Source of the DNA: Candidatus Aminicenantes bacterium UBA2199
GTDB taxonomy: Bacteria; Acidobacteriota; Aminicenantia; UBA2199
NCBI GenBank assembly: GCA_002327965.1
Contig: DCVB01000086.1
Location: forward strand, 1 to 55,649
Length of the DNA stretch: 55,649 nucleotides
Direction of reading: 5' to 3'
Shown here: positions 22,713 through 31,280 of the stretch, one piece after another
Layout of the letters: each line of letters opens with the position of its first letter
Position numbering within the stretch: the stretch's first letter is position 1
Program-made: the position numbers and the translations under genes
The notes under the pieces: model-generated
What the model was told of the DNA's origin: nothing
The model's input: the letters and a program-made list of their open reading frames with translations, nothing else
Database searches by the model: none

Positions 22713-23801
22713 CTATCCTCCATGGGCGCTGGAATAAAGTTTTTCAAACCTGAGATGACCGATGCGGCACATGTATTCGGAAGGGATGCTCTCCGAACCG
22801 TTCTCCATGGTGAAAAAACCCGGGCAATAACCGCAGATGAGCTTCCTGTCGCAACCCCGGCAGGGCATGCCGTCGGGGGCAACGACTTTCCTGAAATCGT
22901 TGAAAGCCTGCTCCCACCCTTCCCGGAAACTGCTTTTAAGCAGGGAAAAGCGGGCCTTCCTCACCATCAGGCAGGGATACACCCAGCCCTGGGGATCGAC
23001 ATGGAACGTATTGAGCCCGGAGCCGCAGTCGTACAATCCATCCCCATCGCGGGAACCGCGAAACTGGTCCAGGAACTCGCGCCATTCCCGCTCCCTGGCC
23101 GCGTCGGCCATTTCCAGGTCCACCGCCCGTTCCGGCGGCACGCGCAGGGCGACCGGCCCGCTGTCACCGCTCAGCGCCGGGAAGATCCCCGGGTCGAAAC
23201 GGAACTTGACGCCCAGACTGCGTGCCAGGTTCTCGATGGCCGGGAAATCGTCGCTGTTCAGCGTCATCAGCACGCTCTTGAGCCGGACATGGTTTCCCTG
23301 TGCCTGGAGCGCCTCAATCGCCTGCAACATCATTTGAAAGGATCCCGGGACGCCGGTGACGCGGTCATGGACCGCGGCACTCGCGCCATAGAGACTGATC
23401 TCGACCCCGTAAGGCGGCAATGCGCTGAACAGGTCGAGGATGCCGGCGTCGACCAGCGTGCCGTTGGTGAACACCGTGACCAGGAAACCGCTCTCCTTGG
23501 CATGGCGGTAGATGCGGGGAAAATCCTCGCGCAGCAGTGGTTCGCCGCCGGTGAGCAGCAGGTAGAGGCAGCCCGCCTCCTTGATCTCGTTGATGATCCC
23601 CAGCCATTCCGCCGTGGACAGCTCGGGCACCGCGGCACTGCCGTCCTCCCTGGCGTAGCAATGGACGCAGGCCAGGTTGCAGCAATGGGTCAGGGCCAGG
23701 CTGCCGGTGAAGGGAATGCGCCGGTCGATGACCCGGCGGGACAATTCCCGTCGGAAGCGGTCGTTATCCATGCCGGTCGCCTGCTCGCAGCCGTGGATCA
23801 T
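22713..23801 (-). CDS. radical SAM/SPASM peptide-modifying enzyme
   Basis: 362 residues. The radical SAM cluster motif C-x3-C-x2-C is at Cys41, Cys45 and Cys48 (CNLACVHC), followed by TGGEPLLREDF and VEISLYGAS. The C-terminal part has SPASM-type Cys: YDCGSGLNTFHVDPQGWVYPC and MPCRGCDRKLICGYCPGF, plus YMCRIGH, giving ligands for two further [4Fe-4S] clusters. Such enzymes make thioether, C-C or epimer bonds in precursor peptides. Its start overlaps the PqqD-like stop (ATGA, 23798), and its stop abuts the precursor ATG. That order (PqqD, radical SAM, peptide) supports a peptide-maturation role. Confidence 0.9.
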   Translation of the reverse strand: MIHGCEQATGMDNDRFRRELSRRVIDRRIPFTGSLALTHCCNLACVHCYAREDGSAAVPELSTAEWLGIINEIKEAGCLYLLLTGGEPLLREDFPRIYRHAKESGFLVTVFTNGTLVDAGILDLFSALPPYGVEISLYGASAAVHDRVTGVPGSFQMMLQAIEALQAQGNHVRLKSVLMTLNSDDFPAIENLARSLGVKFRFDPGIFPALSGDSGPVALRVPPERAVDLEMADAAREREWREFLDQFRGSRDGDGLYDCGSGLNTFHVDPQGWVYPCLMVRKARFSLLKSSFREGWEQAFNDFRKVVAPDGMPCRGCDRKLICGYCPGFFTMENGSESIPSEYMCRIGHLRFEKLYSSAHGG

Positions 23802-24088
23802 GGCAGCGCTTCCACCAGGTTGTTCTGCAGCAGCCGGGTCACGAATTCGCCGGCGTCCTCCCCGGCCCGGTCGGAATCCACGTCAAACTCCTCCACGATC
23901 TCGGCGACGATCGTCGCCAGCGTTTTACCGCCGTCGAGCCGCTGCCAGATGAAATCGGCCATCGGGTTCATCACGAAGATGTTGTTCATGTCCACCGGCG
24001 TGCCGCAGACCGGGATCAGGAAGGACTCGCCGGCGATCTCGCGCCCGGCGATCCCCTCCTTGCGGCGGTATCTGGCCTCCGGCTTCAT
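23798..24088 (-). CDS. PqqD-like peptide chaperone (RRE)
   Basis: 96 residues. The fold pattern of PqqD-type proteins is clear: a beta strand stretch with IAGESFLIPVCG, VDMNNIFVMNPMADFIWQRLDGGKT, TLATIVAEIVEEFDVD, and a final helix DAGEFVTRLLQNNLVEALP. These domains (RRE, RiPP recognition elements) bind the leader of a precursor and present it to the enzyme. The start overlaps the stop of the giant protease (ATGA at 24085-24088) and the end overlaps the radical SAM start (ATGA), so both couplings place it in one operon. Confidence 0.85.
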   Translation of the reverse strand: MKPEARYRRKEGIAGREIAGESFLIPVCGTPVDMNNIFVMNPMADFIWQRLDGGKTLATIVAEIVEEFDVDSDRAGEDAGEFVTRLLQNNLVEALP

Positions 24089-27000
24089 TTCAGCCGCATG
24101 CCCGGGTCGCCGAGCCAGTTGTAGACGTTCAGCAGCGAGCTCTTTCCCCCCAGCAGCAGGTAGTTCTTCATCGCCGCCAGCCATGCCGCGCCGGCGCGCG
24201 CCTCCCGGGCCTGGTAGACCGCCTTGTAGAACTGCTCGCCCAGCTTCATCGAGTCGGAGTGGTACGCCGCCCCCGACGGCAGCATGCCCCCGGCCATCCC
24301 GCCATCGGCGTTGGCCAGCAGCGCCTCCCCCAGCGACGTGAACCCCGGCAGCTCGAAGCGCCCGGCCGCGCACGTGTACATCGTCACCAGCGGCAGCATT
24401 CCGCCGTTCCGCAGCTCCCCGGCATTGGCGACGTGGAAGATGTTTTCCGTGGCCAGCTGGTCGACGCCCGCATGCCCGCAGTAGTTGACCAGCCCCGCCC
24501 CGCCGTTCCATGAGTCGATGATCCTGGCCCGCGTCTCCGCCGCGGAGCCGGCCAGGTAGATCTTCTCCGCCTGCATGCCCACGGCCAGCCCGGCCAGCTC
24601 GTCGCAGCCGGCGGCGAAATCGCCCCCGCTATCGGCGTTGTCGGCGATCATCAGCGCCTTGTCCAGCCAGGCACCCTGCCCGCTCTCGTAGGCCTTGATC
24701 TTGTCGATCATCGCCTTGAGCTCGGCATTGGTCACCGCCGGCAGCCGGCCGATCGCGATCTCGGGCAAACCGTCCCTGCCGGCCACGTCGCCGTAGATCC
24801 GGTCGGCCGCGCACAGCCCTTCCGGCGTCCAGCCCAGGACGGCCGGAACCAGGTTGTCGCCATGGCCCTGGTAGTCGTTGTAGTCATACGTCCCCTTGCC
24901 AACCAGTACGGCGTACTTCACCTGCCTGCCGGTCCACTTCTTCCGGGCAAAGGCCAGGAAGTCGCGGATGGCATAAGGGTTCGGCACGCCGTCGCTGAAC
25001 ACGTCGTAGATGTCCTCCAGCGTCACCAGCACCGATTTGAGGCCGTTCCGGGTCCGGTGGTCGGCCAGTTTCCGCGCCGTGGCCTCGAACTCCTCGGGGG
25101 CGATCACGATATGATCGGCCGACTGGCTGGTGCCCCGCAGTTTCCCCGGCCGGCCGCCGACGACCGCCAGCGGCCGCAGCGCCGCGTTCAGCCCGCTCAC
25201 CAGGTAGGTGTTCCCCGCATTGCGCGGCACGAACGTCACCCGCCCCGACACGTCGACCGTGATGCCGGTCAGTTGCTGCGGCCTGTCCGCCGTCGTGACA
25301 TCCAGCACCACCGCCTGCAGCTCGGTCAGCCCGCTGACCGTCACCACCGGGTTGCCGTCGCCGCGGCAGACCAGGCTGTTGTTCACCGCCTGGTAATGCC
25401 TGGGATAGCTGAGATCGAACGACTGCACGTAAAAAACGCTGTACGGCGCCCCCGTGTCCAGCGCCCCGGAAACCGACAGGACATTGCCGCCTTCCTGCAG
25501 CAGTGAAGCGTCGAACTCGATTTCGAACTCATGGGCCTTGGCCCCGCCCCAGGCGGCTTCGCCGATCTCGCGGCCGTTCAGGCTGACCAGCGCATGGTGG
25601 TCATGGCTGGCGGCCGTGTCGGTCGCGCCCTGCAGGCTCACCTTCAATGCCGCCCGCCCCGTTGCCACCCCGGGCACATCGACGGCAAAGGTCTTGGCCG
25701 CGGCGCCGCCGACCACGTAGTCCCAGAACCAGATGTCACCGGCGGGATCCATCGCCGCGTTCAGCAGCGGGTAGCGGTTACCCTCGAAATGAAGCGTATC
25801 CATGAAGGATTGCATGCCGGCGGCCCCGGCGCCGCCGCCGCTGAGCGTCTTCATGGGCAACCCGCTCCCCTTCTCCAGGAAGTAAACATTTTTGTCGGAG
25901 TAGACGGTCTCCTTGCCCTCGTTGTAGAAGAACAGCCCGGCGCCGTTGGCGTCGGCCAGCCAGGCGATCTCGCGCCCCAGCCCGGTCAGCTTCAGGTTGC
26001 GGTTGCCGATCAGCGCCGCCGCGCCGCCCTGGTTGGTTCCCAGGCATTTGGCGATCTGCGTTGCCGTCACGTAGAACAGCCCGCGCCCCTTGACCGTGAT
26101 GCGCGCCCGGCCGTTCGCGGCCGCCTGCAGGCTGCCGGCCCGCAGCTCCCGGCGCCGCGCCTCCAGCCGCTCCTCGTCAAGCGGCGAACGCTGGCGCGGA
26201 TAGCGCTGGTAACCGATCACATCGCCCCCTTCTTCCTTGCCCAGGCGCACGGACGGGTCAGTCAAGTCCGTCTGCGCATGGCCGCCAAAGGTGAGGGTGA
26301 ACGGGCCGTAGCTCCTGCTCCGTCCCCGGGCGTCGATCTCCTCAAGCTGGTAGACGGAGGGTTCGCCGGGATAGGCCCCGGGGTCGGCGAGGCGGTAGAC
26401 GCCCCCCTGCGGCGCGTTGGCCAGCGCCGGGAGGAAATCGGTGTGAATGAGCTGGAACTCCCGGGTCCTGTTGTCCTGGCGGAAGAGGTTGAAGCCCACC
26501 GTGCCCAGTTCGGAAGCCGTGTGCCACTCGACCGTGGGCAGGCTTTCCGCGTCGCTGGCGGCGAAGCGCGTGATCGCCGCCCAGGTCGGCGTCTCGTCCA
26601 GGAGCACCGGCAGCGGCGTCGACCAGTCGGATTGGACGTAATGATCGCTGCAACGGGCCATGGCCCGGACATTATAGGTAGCGGCCGTCGCCCAGCTGTG
26701 CGAGGCGCTCGTCGTTCCCACCGGCAGCCAGACGGAATAGGTGCCGTCGCCCCAGTCGAAGCGGTACTGGACGCTGTGGCCCATGGATGAGGTGGAACCG
26801 CCGGTCGTATAAGTGTAGGTCGCCCCCACCAATCCGGTGGCCGGGCCCGTGAGGGTCGAGGGGATGGAGACGGTCTCCCCGTTGTTTAGCACGATTGCAA
26901 ACACCGCATCGCTTATGTCAGAGGGATCATAATCGGATCGCTCCCATATGCGTATCAAACAGTTCGCCGAGGGAGTATTGGGGATCGTCCAGGCATGAAC

Positions 27001-29112
27001 GCCGTCATTGGCAGTATTATTCGTAATCGATATCCAAGTCGCACCGCTGTTAATGGAATAGTGAATCTGGACGTTGCCCACGGTGCCGGTAGTTGTCCAC
27101 GTGATGTTGCGGCTTTGTCCCACCGTCCACACTTCGCCGCCGTTGGGCGAGGTGACTGTAATTGAGGGTTGAGCCGTCGGCGCATAGGTATAAGCGCCAT
27201 ACAGGTTCAAGCGCCTGCCGGTGACGGTTATGCCGCTCAAGGAAGTCTTGGAGTCACCACCATAGAGGATCCGCTGCTTGCGCTGGGCGACGGTTTCATT
27301 GGGGAAGATCGACGCCAAATAGGCCACGGCACCGGCAACGTGAGGAGTCGCCATCGAAGTTCCGTCCCAGGAAGCATAATATGCATTCTGGCGCCCGATA
27401 CCAATGTTATCAATCAGCCACCCGATCCAGGTATTCGCGTCATTGTTGTCTTGGAGGCGGAACCTCATCCTGAATTGAGTGGTTTTAAAGGAATCGGGGA
27501 TCAACCAGGACCAATCGCTCCAATACCATCCTTCATCGGTAAAATCGTGTATAACGGTCCAGCTTGATCCGCCATTATTGGAAAATTCTATAAATCCATG
27601 ATCGCCGGCCCTGAAAGCCAGAGCTGAACCGATGGCAAAATAGATTTTTTCGCCAACATAGGCCGAAAGATCAATGTTCGCGTTGTATGCCAACCAAGTA
27701 TGGGAATTAGCTGCATAACTCGCCCCCGGACGGTCGCTCCAGAAAGTCGGCGGACTTGGAACTGGGAAACTGCCATTGGCGAAACCTTCCTGATCCGTGG
27801 TAATTTGCCAATAGTCGGTTCCGGATATTGCTCCATGAGTCCAATTGCCCTCACCGCTGTTCACGTTGTCAAAGAAAATATCCTCGCCAGCTCCCGGAAC
27901 ATAAACTGGGGGAATCGTGCTTAAAATCGCCACTCCCGGCGCCCCCAAATCGACCGAGGTGGCGCCATAGTTGGAAAAGATTCCGAGGGCATCGTTATGA
28001 TCAGTCGCCGCCACGGAGATGATCCCGGGCAGGGTGTAATCGGAGGGATAATGATGGTAGCTTCCACCGGTAGCGTCGTTGTTGTCGCCAAAGCCGTCGC
28101 TGCCACCGTTTCCGGCCGCCGCGCAAAAGACGATGCCGGCGTTGTTCACGACCTCGATGGCGTCACGCAATAGCCCGGAGTCCTGCGTGCGGCCGGGCAC
28201 GCCACCCCAGGAAGCGTTGATGGCCACGACATTCTGCCCGTGGGTCTTCTGGTACACCACGTACTGCATGCATTCGATCGCATCGGCGTCCCAGCCGCCG
28301 CCGTCGTAGTCGCCGAAAAACTTCAGCGCCATGATTTTTACATTCCAGTTAACCCCGACCACCCCCAGCGAATTGTTCCCCCTGGCGCCGATCGTCCCCG
28401 AGCAATGGGTCCCATGGCCGATGCCGTCCATGGGATCGGTGTCACCGGGATTTGTCGAGGCACCGTCGGCTCCGGCCGGGTCGATGCCGTAGATGTCGTC
28501 GATATAGCCGTTGCCGTCATCGTCGATGCCGTTGCCGGCGATTTCGCCCGGATTCTTCCAGAGGTTGGCGATCAGGTCGGGATGGTTGTAGTCGATGCCG
28601 CTGTCGATGACGGCCACCACGACGCCAGAAGAGCCGGTGCTGATATCCCACGCCTCGGGGGCGTCGATGTCGGCATCGGGGGTACCGAGGGTCTGGCCGA
28701 TATTGTGCATTCCCCAAAGAGAACTGTAATACGTATCATTCGGGGTAGCGGCAAGCTCCCGCCTGTAGTTTGGGTGGGCATATTCCACGCTTGGATCACT
28801 TGATAGCGCATTGGCCAGAACCAGGGCGTCGATTTTTTTTGTTGACTTCAAGTGGACGATCTGCTGGCCTTTCATCTTGGACAGCAATCCAAACTGCTTT
28901 ATCAGGACCAGCGACTGGCCGGCGGCGAATTTGTTGACCGCGGCCAGGTCGACGCCCTCCTTGAACTTGACCAGCACCTCGCTGTCGGCATAAGGCTTCG
29001 GGGCGTCTGCGCCCGGCAAGAGGATCCTGCGCTTAGGCCCGCCGGCGAAGACCAGCGTCCCGCAAATCAGAAAGATCGCCAGGGGAAATAATATTTTTTT
29101 GCTTTTTGGCAT
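24085..29112 (-). CDS. giant secreted double protease: subtilisin (S8) plus gingipain-type (C25) domains
   Basis: 1675 residues. Signal peptide MPKSKKILFPLAIFLICGTL; then a fervidolysin-like prodomain (VLVKFKEGVD..VEYAHPNY, about 45-115). The S8 domain has Asp170 (VIDSGID), His233 (GHGTH), oxyanion Asn335 (AAGNG) and Ser586 (GTSMATP). Between Asn and Ser is an extra beta-sandwich (about 405-575) like the MAM domain of immune inhibitor A. PKD/Ig-like domains follow (about 620-850), then a long middle, and a C25 domain (about 1333-1675) with His1547 (NYCGHAG) and Cys1581 (MYTCAAG). The 34-residue gap between His and Cys matches gingipains. There is no type IX secretion tail. It is the first gene of the RiPP-like operon; GAGGAGAGG precedes the ATG. 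Confidence 0.9.
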   Translation of the reverse strand: MPKSKKILFPLAIFLICGTLVFAGGPKRRILLPGADAPKPYADSEVLVKFKEGVDLAAVNKFAAGQSLVLIKQFGLLSKMKGQQIVHLKSTKKIDALVLANALSSDPSVEYAHPNYRRELAATPNDTYYSSLWGMHNIGQTLGTPDADIDAPEAWDISTGSSGVVVAVIDSGIDYNHPDLIANLWKNPGEIAGNGIDDDGNGYIDDIYGIDPAGADGASTNPGDTDPMDGIGHGTHCSGTIGARGNNSLGVVGVNWNVKIMALKFFGDYDGGGWDADAIECMQYVVYQKTHGQNVVAINASWGGVPGRTQDSGLLRDAIEVVNNAGIVFCAAAGNGGSDGFGDNNDATGGSYHHYPSDYTLPGIISVAATDHNDALGIFSNYGATSVDLGAPGVAILSTIPPVYVPGAGEDIFFDNVNSGEGNWTHGAISGTDYWQITTDQEGFANGSFPVPSPPTFWSDRPGASYAANSHTWLAYNANIDLSAYVGEKIYFAIGSALAFRAGDHGFIEFSNNGGSSWTVIHDFTDEGWYWSDWSWLIPDSFKTTQFRMRFRLQDNNDANTWIGWLIDNIGIGRQNAYYASWDGTSMATPHVAGAVAYLASIFPNETVAQRKQRILYGGDSKTSLSGITVTGRRLNLYGAYTYAPTAQPSITVTSPNGGEVWTVGQSRNITWTTTGTVGNVQIHYSINSGATWISITNNTANDGVHAWTIPNTPSANCLIRIWERSDYDPSDISDAVFAIVLNNGETVSIPSTLTGPATGLVGATYTYTTGGSTSSMGHSVQYRFDWGDGTYSVWLPVGTTSASHSWATAATYNVRAMARCSDHYVQSDWSTPLPVLLDETPTWAAITRFAASDAESLPTVEWHTASELGTVGFNLFRQDNRTREFQLIHTDFLPALANAPQGGVYRLADPGAYPGEPSVYQLEEIDARGRSRSYGPFTLTFGGHAQTDLTDPSVRLGKEEGGDVIGYQRYPRQRSPLDEERLEARRRELRAGSLQAAANGRARITVKGRGLFYVTATQIAKCLGTNQGGAAALIGNRNLKLTGLGREIAWLADANGAGLFFYNEGKETVYSDKNVYFLEKGSGLPMKTLSGGGAGAAGMQSFMDTLHFEGNRYPLLNAAMDPAGDIWFWDYVVGGAAAKTFAVDVPGVATGRAALKVSLQGATDTAASHDHHALVSLNGREIGEAAWGGAKAHEFEIEFDASLLQEGGNVLSVSGALDTGAPYSVFYVQSFDLSYPRHYQAVNNSLVCRGDGNPVVTVSGLTELQAVVLDVTTADRPQQLTGITVDVSGRVTFVPRNAGNTYLVSGLNAALRPLAVVGGRPGKLRGTSQSADHIVIAPEEFEATARKLADHRTRNGLKSVLVTLEDIYDVFSDGVPNPYAIRDFLAFARKKWTGRQVKYAVLVGKGTYDYNDYQGHGDNLVPAVLGWTPEGLCAADRIYGDVAGRDGLPEIAIGRLPAVTNAELKAMIDKIKAYESGQGAWLDKALMIADNADSGGDFAAGCDELAGLAVGMQAEKIYLAGSAAETRARIIDSWNGGAGLVNYCGHAGVDQLATENIFHVANAGELRNGGMLPLVTMYTCAAGRFELPGFTSLGEALLANADGGMAGGMLPSGAAYHSDSMKLGEQFYKAVYQAREARAGAAWLAAMKNYLLLGGKSSLLNVYNWLGDPGMRLK

Positions 29113-29159
29113 GTTCCTCTCCTCAGATCTTAAGTTCGCCTTAAAACCTATAAAAAAGG

Positions 29160-29188
29160 AAAATATTACAAAACACTATTACTGTCAA
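29160..29188 (-). promoter_or_regulatory. promoter of the protease/RiPP-like operon
   Basis: On the minus strand TTGACA (29188-29183), 17 bases, TATTTT (29165-29160). The leader to the ATG at 29112 is about 40 bases. The surrounding 29113-29254 is unusually AT-rich for this genome. Confidence 0.65.
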
Positions 29189-29309
29189 TAAGGAACTGCA
29201 ATGTTTTCTGGATTATAATTCAATTATTTGAATTTTTCAACATGGAAAAACTACTTATATAGCTGGATTTGCCATAAAAAGGTCCCACTGGATAAAAACG
29301 GTGAATTTC

Positions 29310-31244
29310 TTACGCTCCGTCTTCCACCTGCACGCCAAGGTCGCGCGTTTCGGGGCCGAGCCCCAGTTCGGACAGGTTGAAGGTGGGATGGACGCGGAAT
29401 TCCAGGAAGCCCTCAGGATCTTCCCCATTCTCGATCCGGATGGGCACAGTGGCATTTTCCCTGAAAACCACTCGCTGCAGTAGTTTTCCGCGCCAGTAGA
29501 AATCGACGGCCTGTTGCCGGCCGGGCAAAAGGGAGAGCGGTGCGCCGCAGGTGAACAAAATCTCAGGCACCGGGCGTTTTTTTGCGGGGAACAGATACAT
29601 TCCCGACTCGGCACCGCTCCAGCGGAAGGATCGGGACCCCTTCTGCTCGGGATAGGAAAATCCGTAATCAAAGGGCGTCGAGGTTTCGCGCGCCCATGTC
29701 CGCGGATGGAGCCGATGAAAAGCGAACCCGTTCGCGACCGTGAAAAAAAGGAGCAGCGCGGCGGCCCAGGCGAAGCCGCTCTTCTGCTCCGGCCCCGGTT
29801 GCCAATCCCCGCGGGAAACGACGACCCAGAAAAGGAGCAGCACCTCGGGAAACCAGAAGAAATTATTGAAGAACAGGGCGAGGGCCATGGCAACCAGGAT
29901 CAAGCGCTCCTGGCCCGGTTTCAGCCGCCGCAGCAGAACCGAGAGAAAGAGCAGGAACGCCAGGCCGCCGATAATGCCGCCCTCGGTGAAGAACAGGAGA
30001 TACTGGTTCAGCGGCAGGTCGAAATACGCGTTCTTGCCGAAGCGCAGGTACTTGAGACAGAAGAGAAAGTTGCCGGTCCCGACGCCGCTCAGCGGAAAGC
30101 GGCCGATCATGCGGAACCCGTCACGGAGCATGCTGAGCCGCGTGTTGCCGACACCGTCGACCGCCAGGAACAGGTCGGATTGGGCCGGAATCTTTGCCAC
30201 CTGACTCACCGTGCGTTGCAGCCGCTTTCCGAGCGTGCCGCCTCCAAACACCAACAAGGCAATCAACGCCAGGATGATCAGTCCTTTGATGCAGAAGCCC
30301 GCCTTTCTGGAATGGAGGATAACGGCCGTTCCGGCCAGAATAAAGAAAATCGCCGTGCGGCAGCCGGAAAGCATGACCGAGGCCAGGGCAACGGCCAGGA
30401 ACAGGAGATCGCCGGCAATGCCGGGCCACAGCGGGCGTCTGAGTTCGGGATCGCTCCCTTTCTCATCTGGCTTCATTCGCTTGGGGCGCAGCCGCTTCAT
30501 AAGTTCAAGTGCCTGCCAAAGAAACATGGCGCCGGCGAAGAAACCGAAGGCGTTGAAATCGGAGAAGCCGCCGTTCAACTGCTTCATCCTCATCCCCCAC
30601 CAGCTTTGCGCCAGCAGGTCGGGATCGATCCATTTCTGGACCAGGGCCAGGAGAAACGACAGGAAGAAGCCGGCCTTGAGAGGGATGAAAACCTGTTTCA
30701 CTCCCAGGCGCAAATGGCGCAACAGAAAGGCCGCCCAGGGAGAAAGCGAAAACAGGGCCAGGGTGATGACGGGAAAGATGATGGCGAAAGAGACCCGCTC
30801 CTGGCTGGGCGCCACCGGCGTGTCGCGCAGGAAGGCCAGCGACGCCGTACCGAGGTTCGACCAGCGCAGGAAGACGAAGACGGCCGAGACCCACAACAGG
30901 GCCAGGAAAAAAAGGTAAACGCCGCGGCCGGGAAAACCCGTTTCCAGCCTCTCCCTTTTCAGGAGCGAAGCGCAAAGCATGCCACCGAGATGGAAGAGCG
31001 GCATGCCCATGTAGTTGAATGGGTAGCCGTTGAAGAACAGGTCGGGCGTGGAGTTGACCAGCGGCAGGAGAAACAGGAACAGCAGCAGCGCCCGGCGGCC
31101 ATTCCAGGCATACGAGACGAAGCCCAGGGCCGCGAACAGCAGGGGCAGGGCGAGGAATTTCAGGTGGATGGCGACCACGAAAAAGAGGAGCGCCAGGGAG
31201 AGGAGGGAGAAGGAGAGGAACAGGGCCCTGGGAGATCCTTTCAT
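29310..31244 (-). CDS. O-antigen ligase/Wzy-family membrane protein
   Basis: 644 residues. About 11-12 membrane helices (for example LFLSFSLLSLALLFFVVAIH and LLFLAVALASVMLSGCRTAI). The Wzy_C hallmark region is GGFSDFNAFGFFAGAMF, then a large periplasmic loop with GDGFRMIGRFPLSGVGTGNFLF, where the R-x-x-P-L-x-G-x-G pattern is usual for O-antigen ligase and polymerase proteins. The C-terminal ~200 residues form a soluble domain with a sugar-binding look (RVVFRENATVPIRIENGEDP). It joins or polymerises polysaccharide units outside the inner membrane. It is the last gene of the polysaccharide locus, 36 bases after the initiating transferase. Confidence 0.82.
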   Translation of the reverse strand: MKGSPRALFLSFSLLSLALLFFVVAIHLKFLALPLLFAALGFVSYAWNGRRALLLFLFLLPLVNSTPDLFFNGYPFNYMGMPLFHLGGMLCASLLKRERLETGFPGRGVYLFFLALLWVSAVFVFLRWSNLGTASLAFLRDTPVAPSQERVSFAIIFPVITLALFSLSPWAAFLLRHLRLGVKQVFIPLKAGFFLSFLLALVQKWIDPDLLAQSWWGMRMKQLNGGFSDFNAFGFFAGAMFLWQALELMKRLRPKRMKPDEKGSDPELRRPLWPGIAGDLLFLAVALASVMLSGCRTAIFFILAGTAVILHSRKAGFCIKGLIILALIALLVFGGGTLGKRLQRTVSQVAKIPAQSDLFLAVDGVGNTRLSMLRDGFRMIGRFPLSGVGTGNFLFCLKYLRFGKNAYFDLPLNQYLLFFTEGGIIGGLAFLLFLSVLLRRLKPGQERLILVAMALALFFNNFFWFPEVLLLFWVVVSRGDWQPGPEQKSGFAWAAALLLFFTVANGFAFHRLHPRTWARETSTPFDYGFSYPEQKGSRSFRWSGAESGMYLFPAKKRPVPEILFTCGAPLSLLPGRQQAVDFYWRGKLLQRVVFRENATVPIRIENGEDPEGFLEFRVHPTFNLSELGLGPETRDLGVQVEDGA

Positions 31245-31280
31245 CGTCTGTTGTCCAGGTCCCGGGGACCGCGGCCGGGG

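Noticed and set aside
21613..24088. Lasso peptide or PQQ gene cluster
   Set aside because: PqqD and HprK-like genes are present, but there is no Asn-synthase-like cyclase, transglutaminase-type protease or PqqA-type Glu-x3-Tyr motif.
22722..24341. 539-residue plus-strand frame across the RiPP-like cassette
   Set aside because: It crosses the radical SAM, PqqD and protease genes in antisense; those have clear motifs and overlapping starts.
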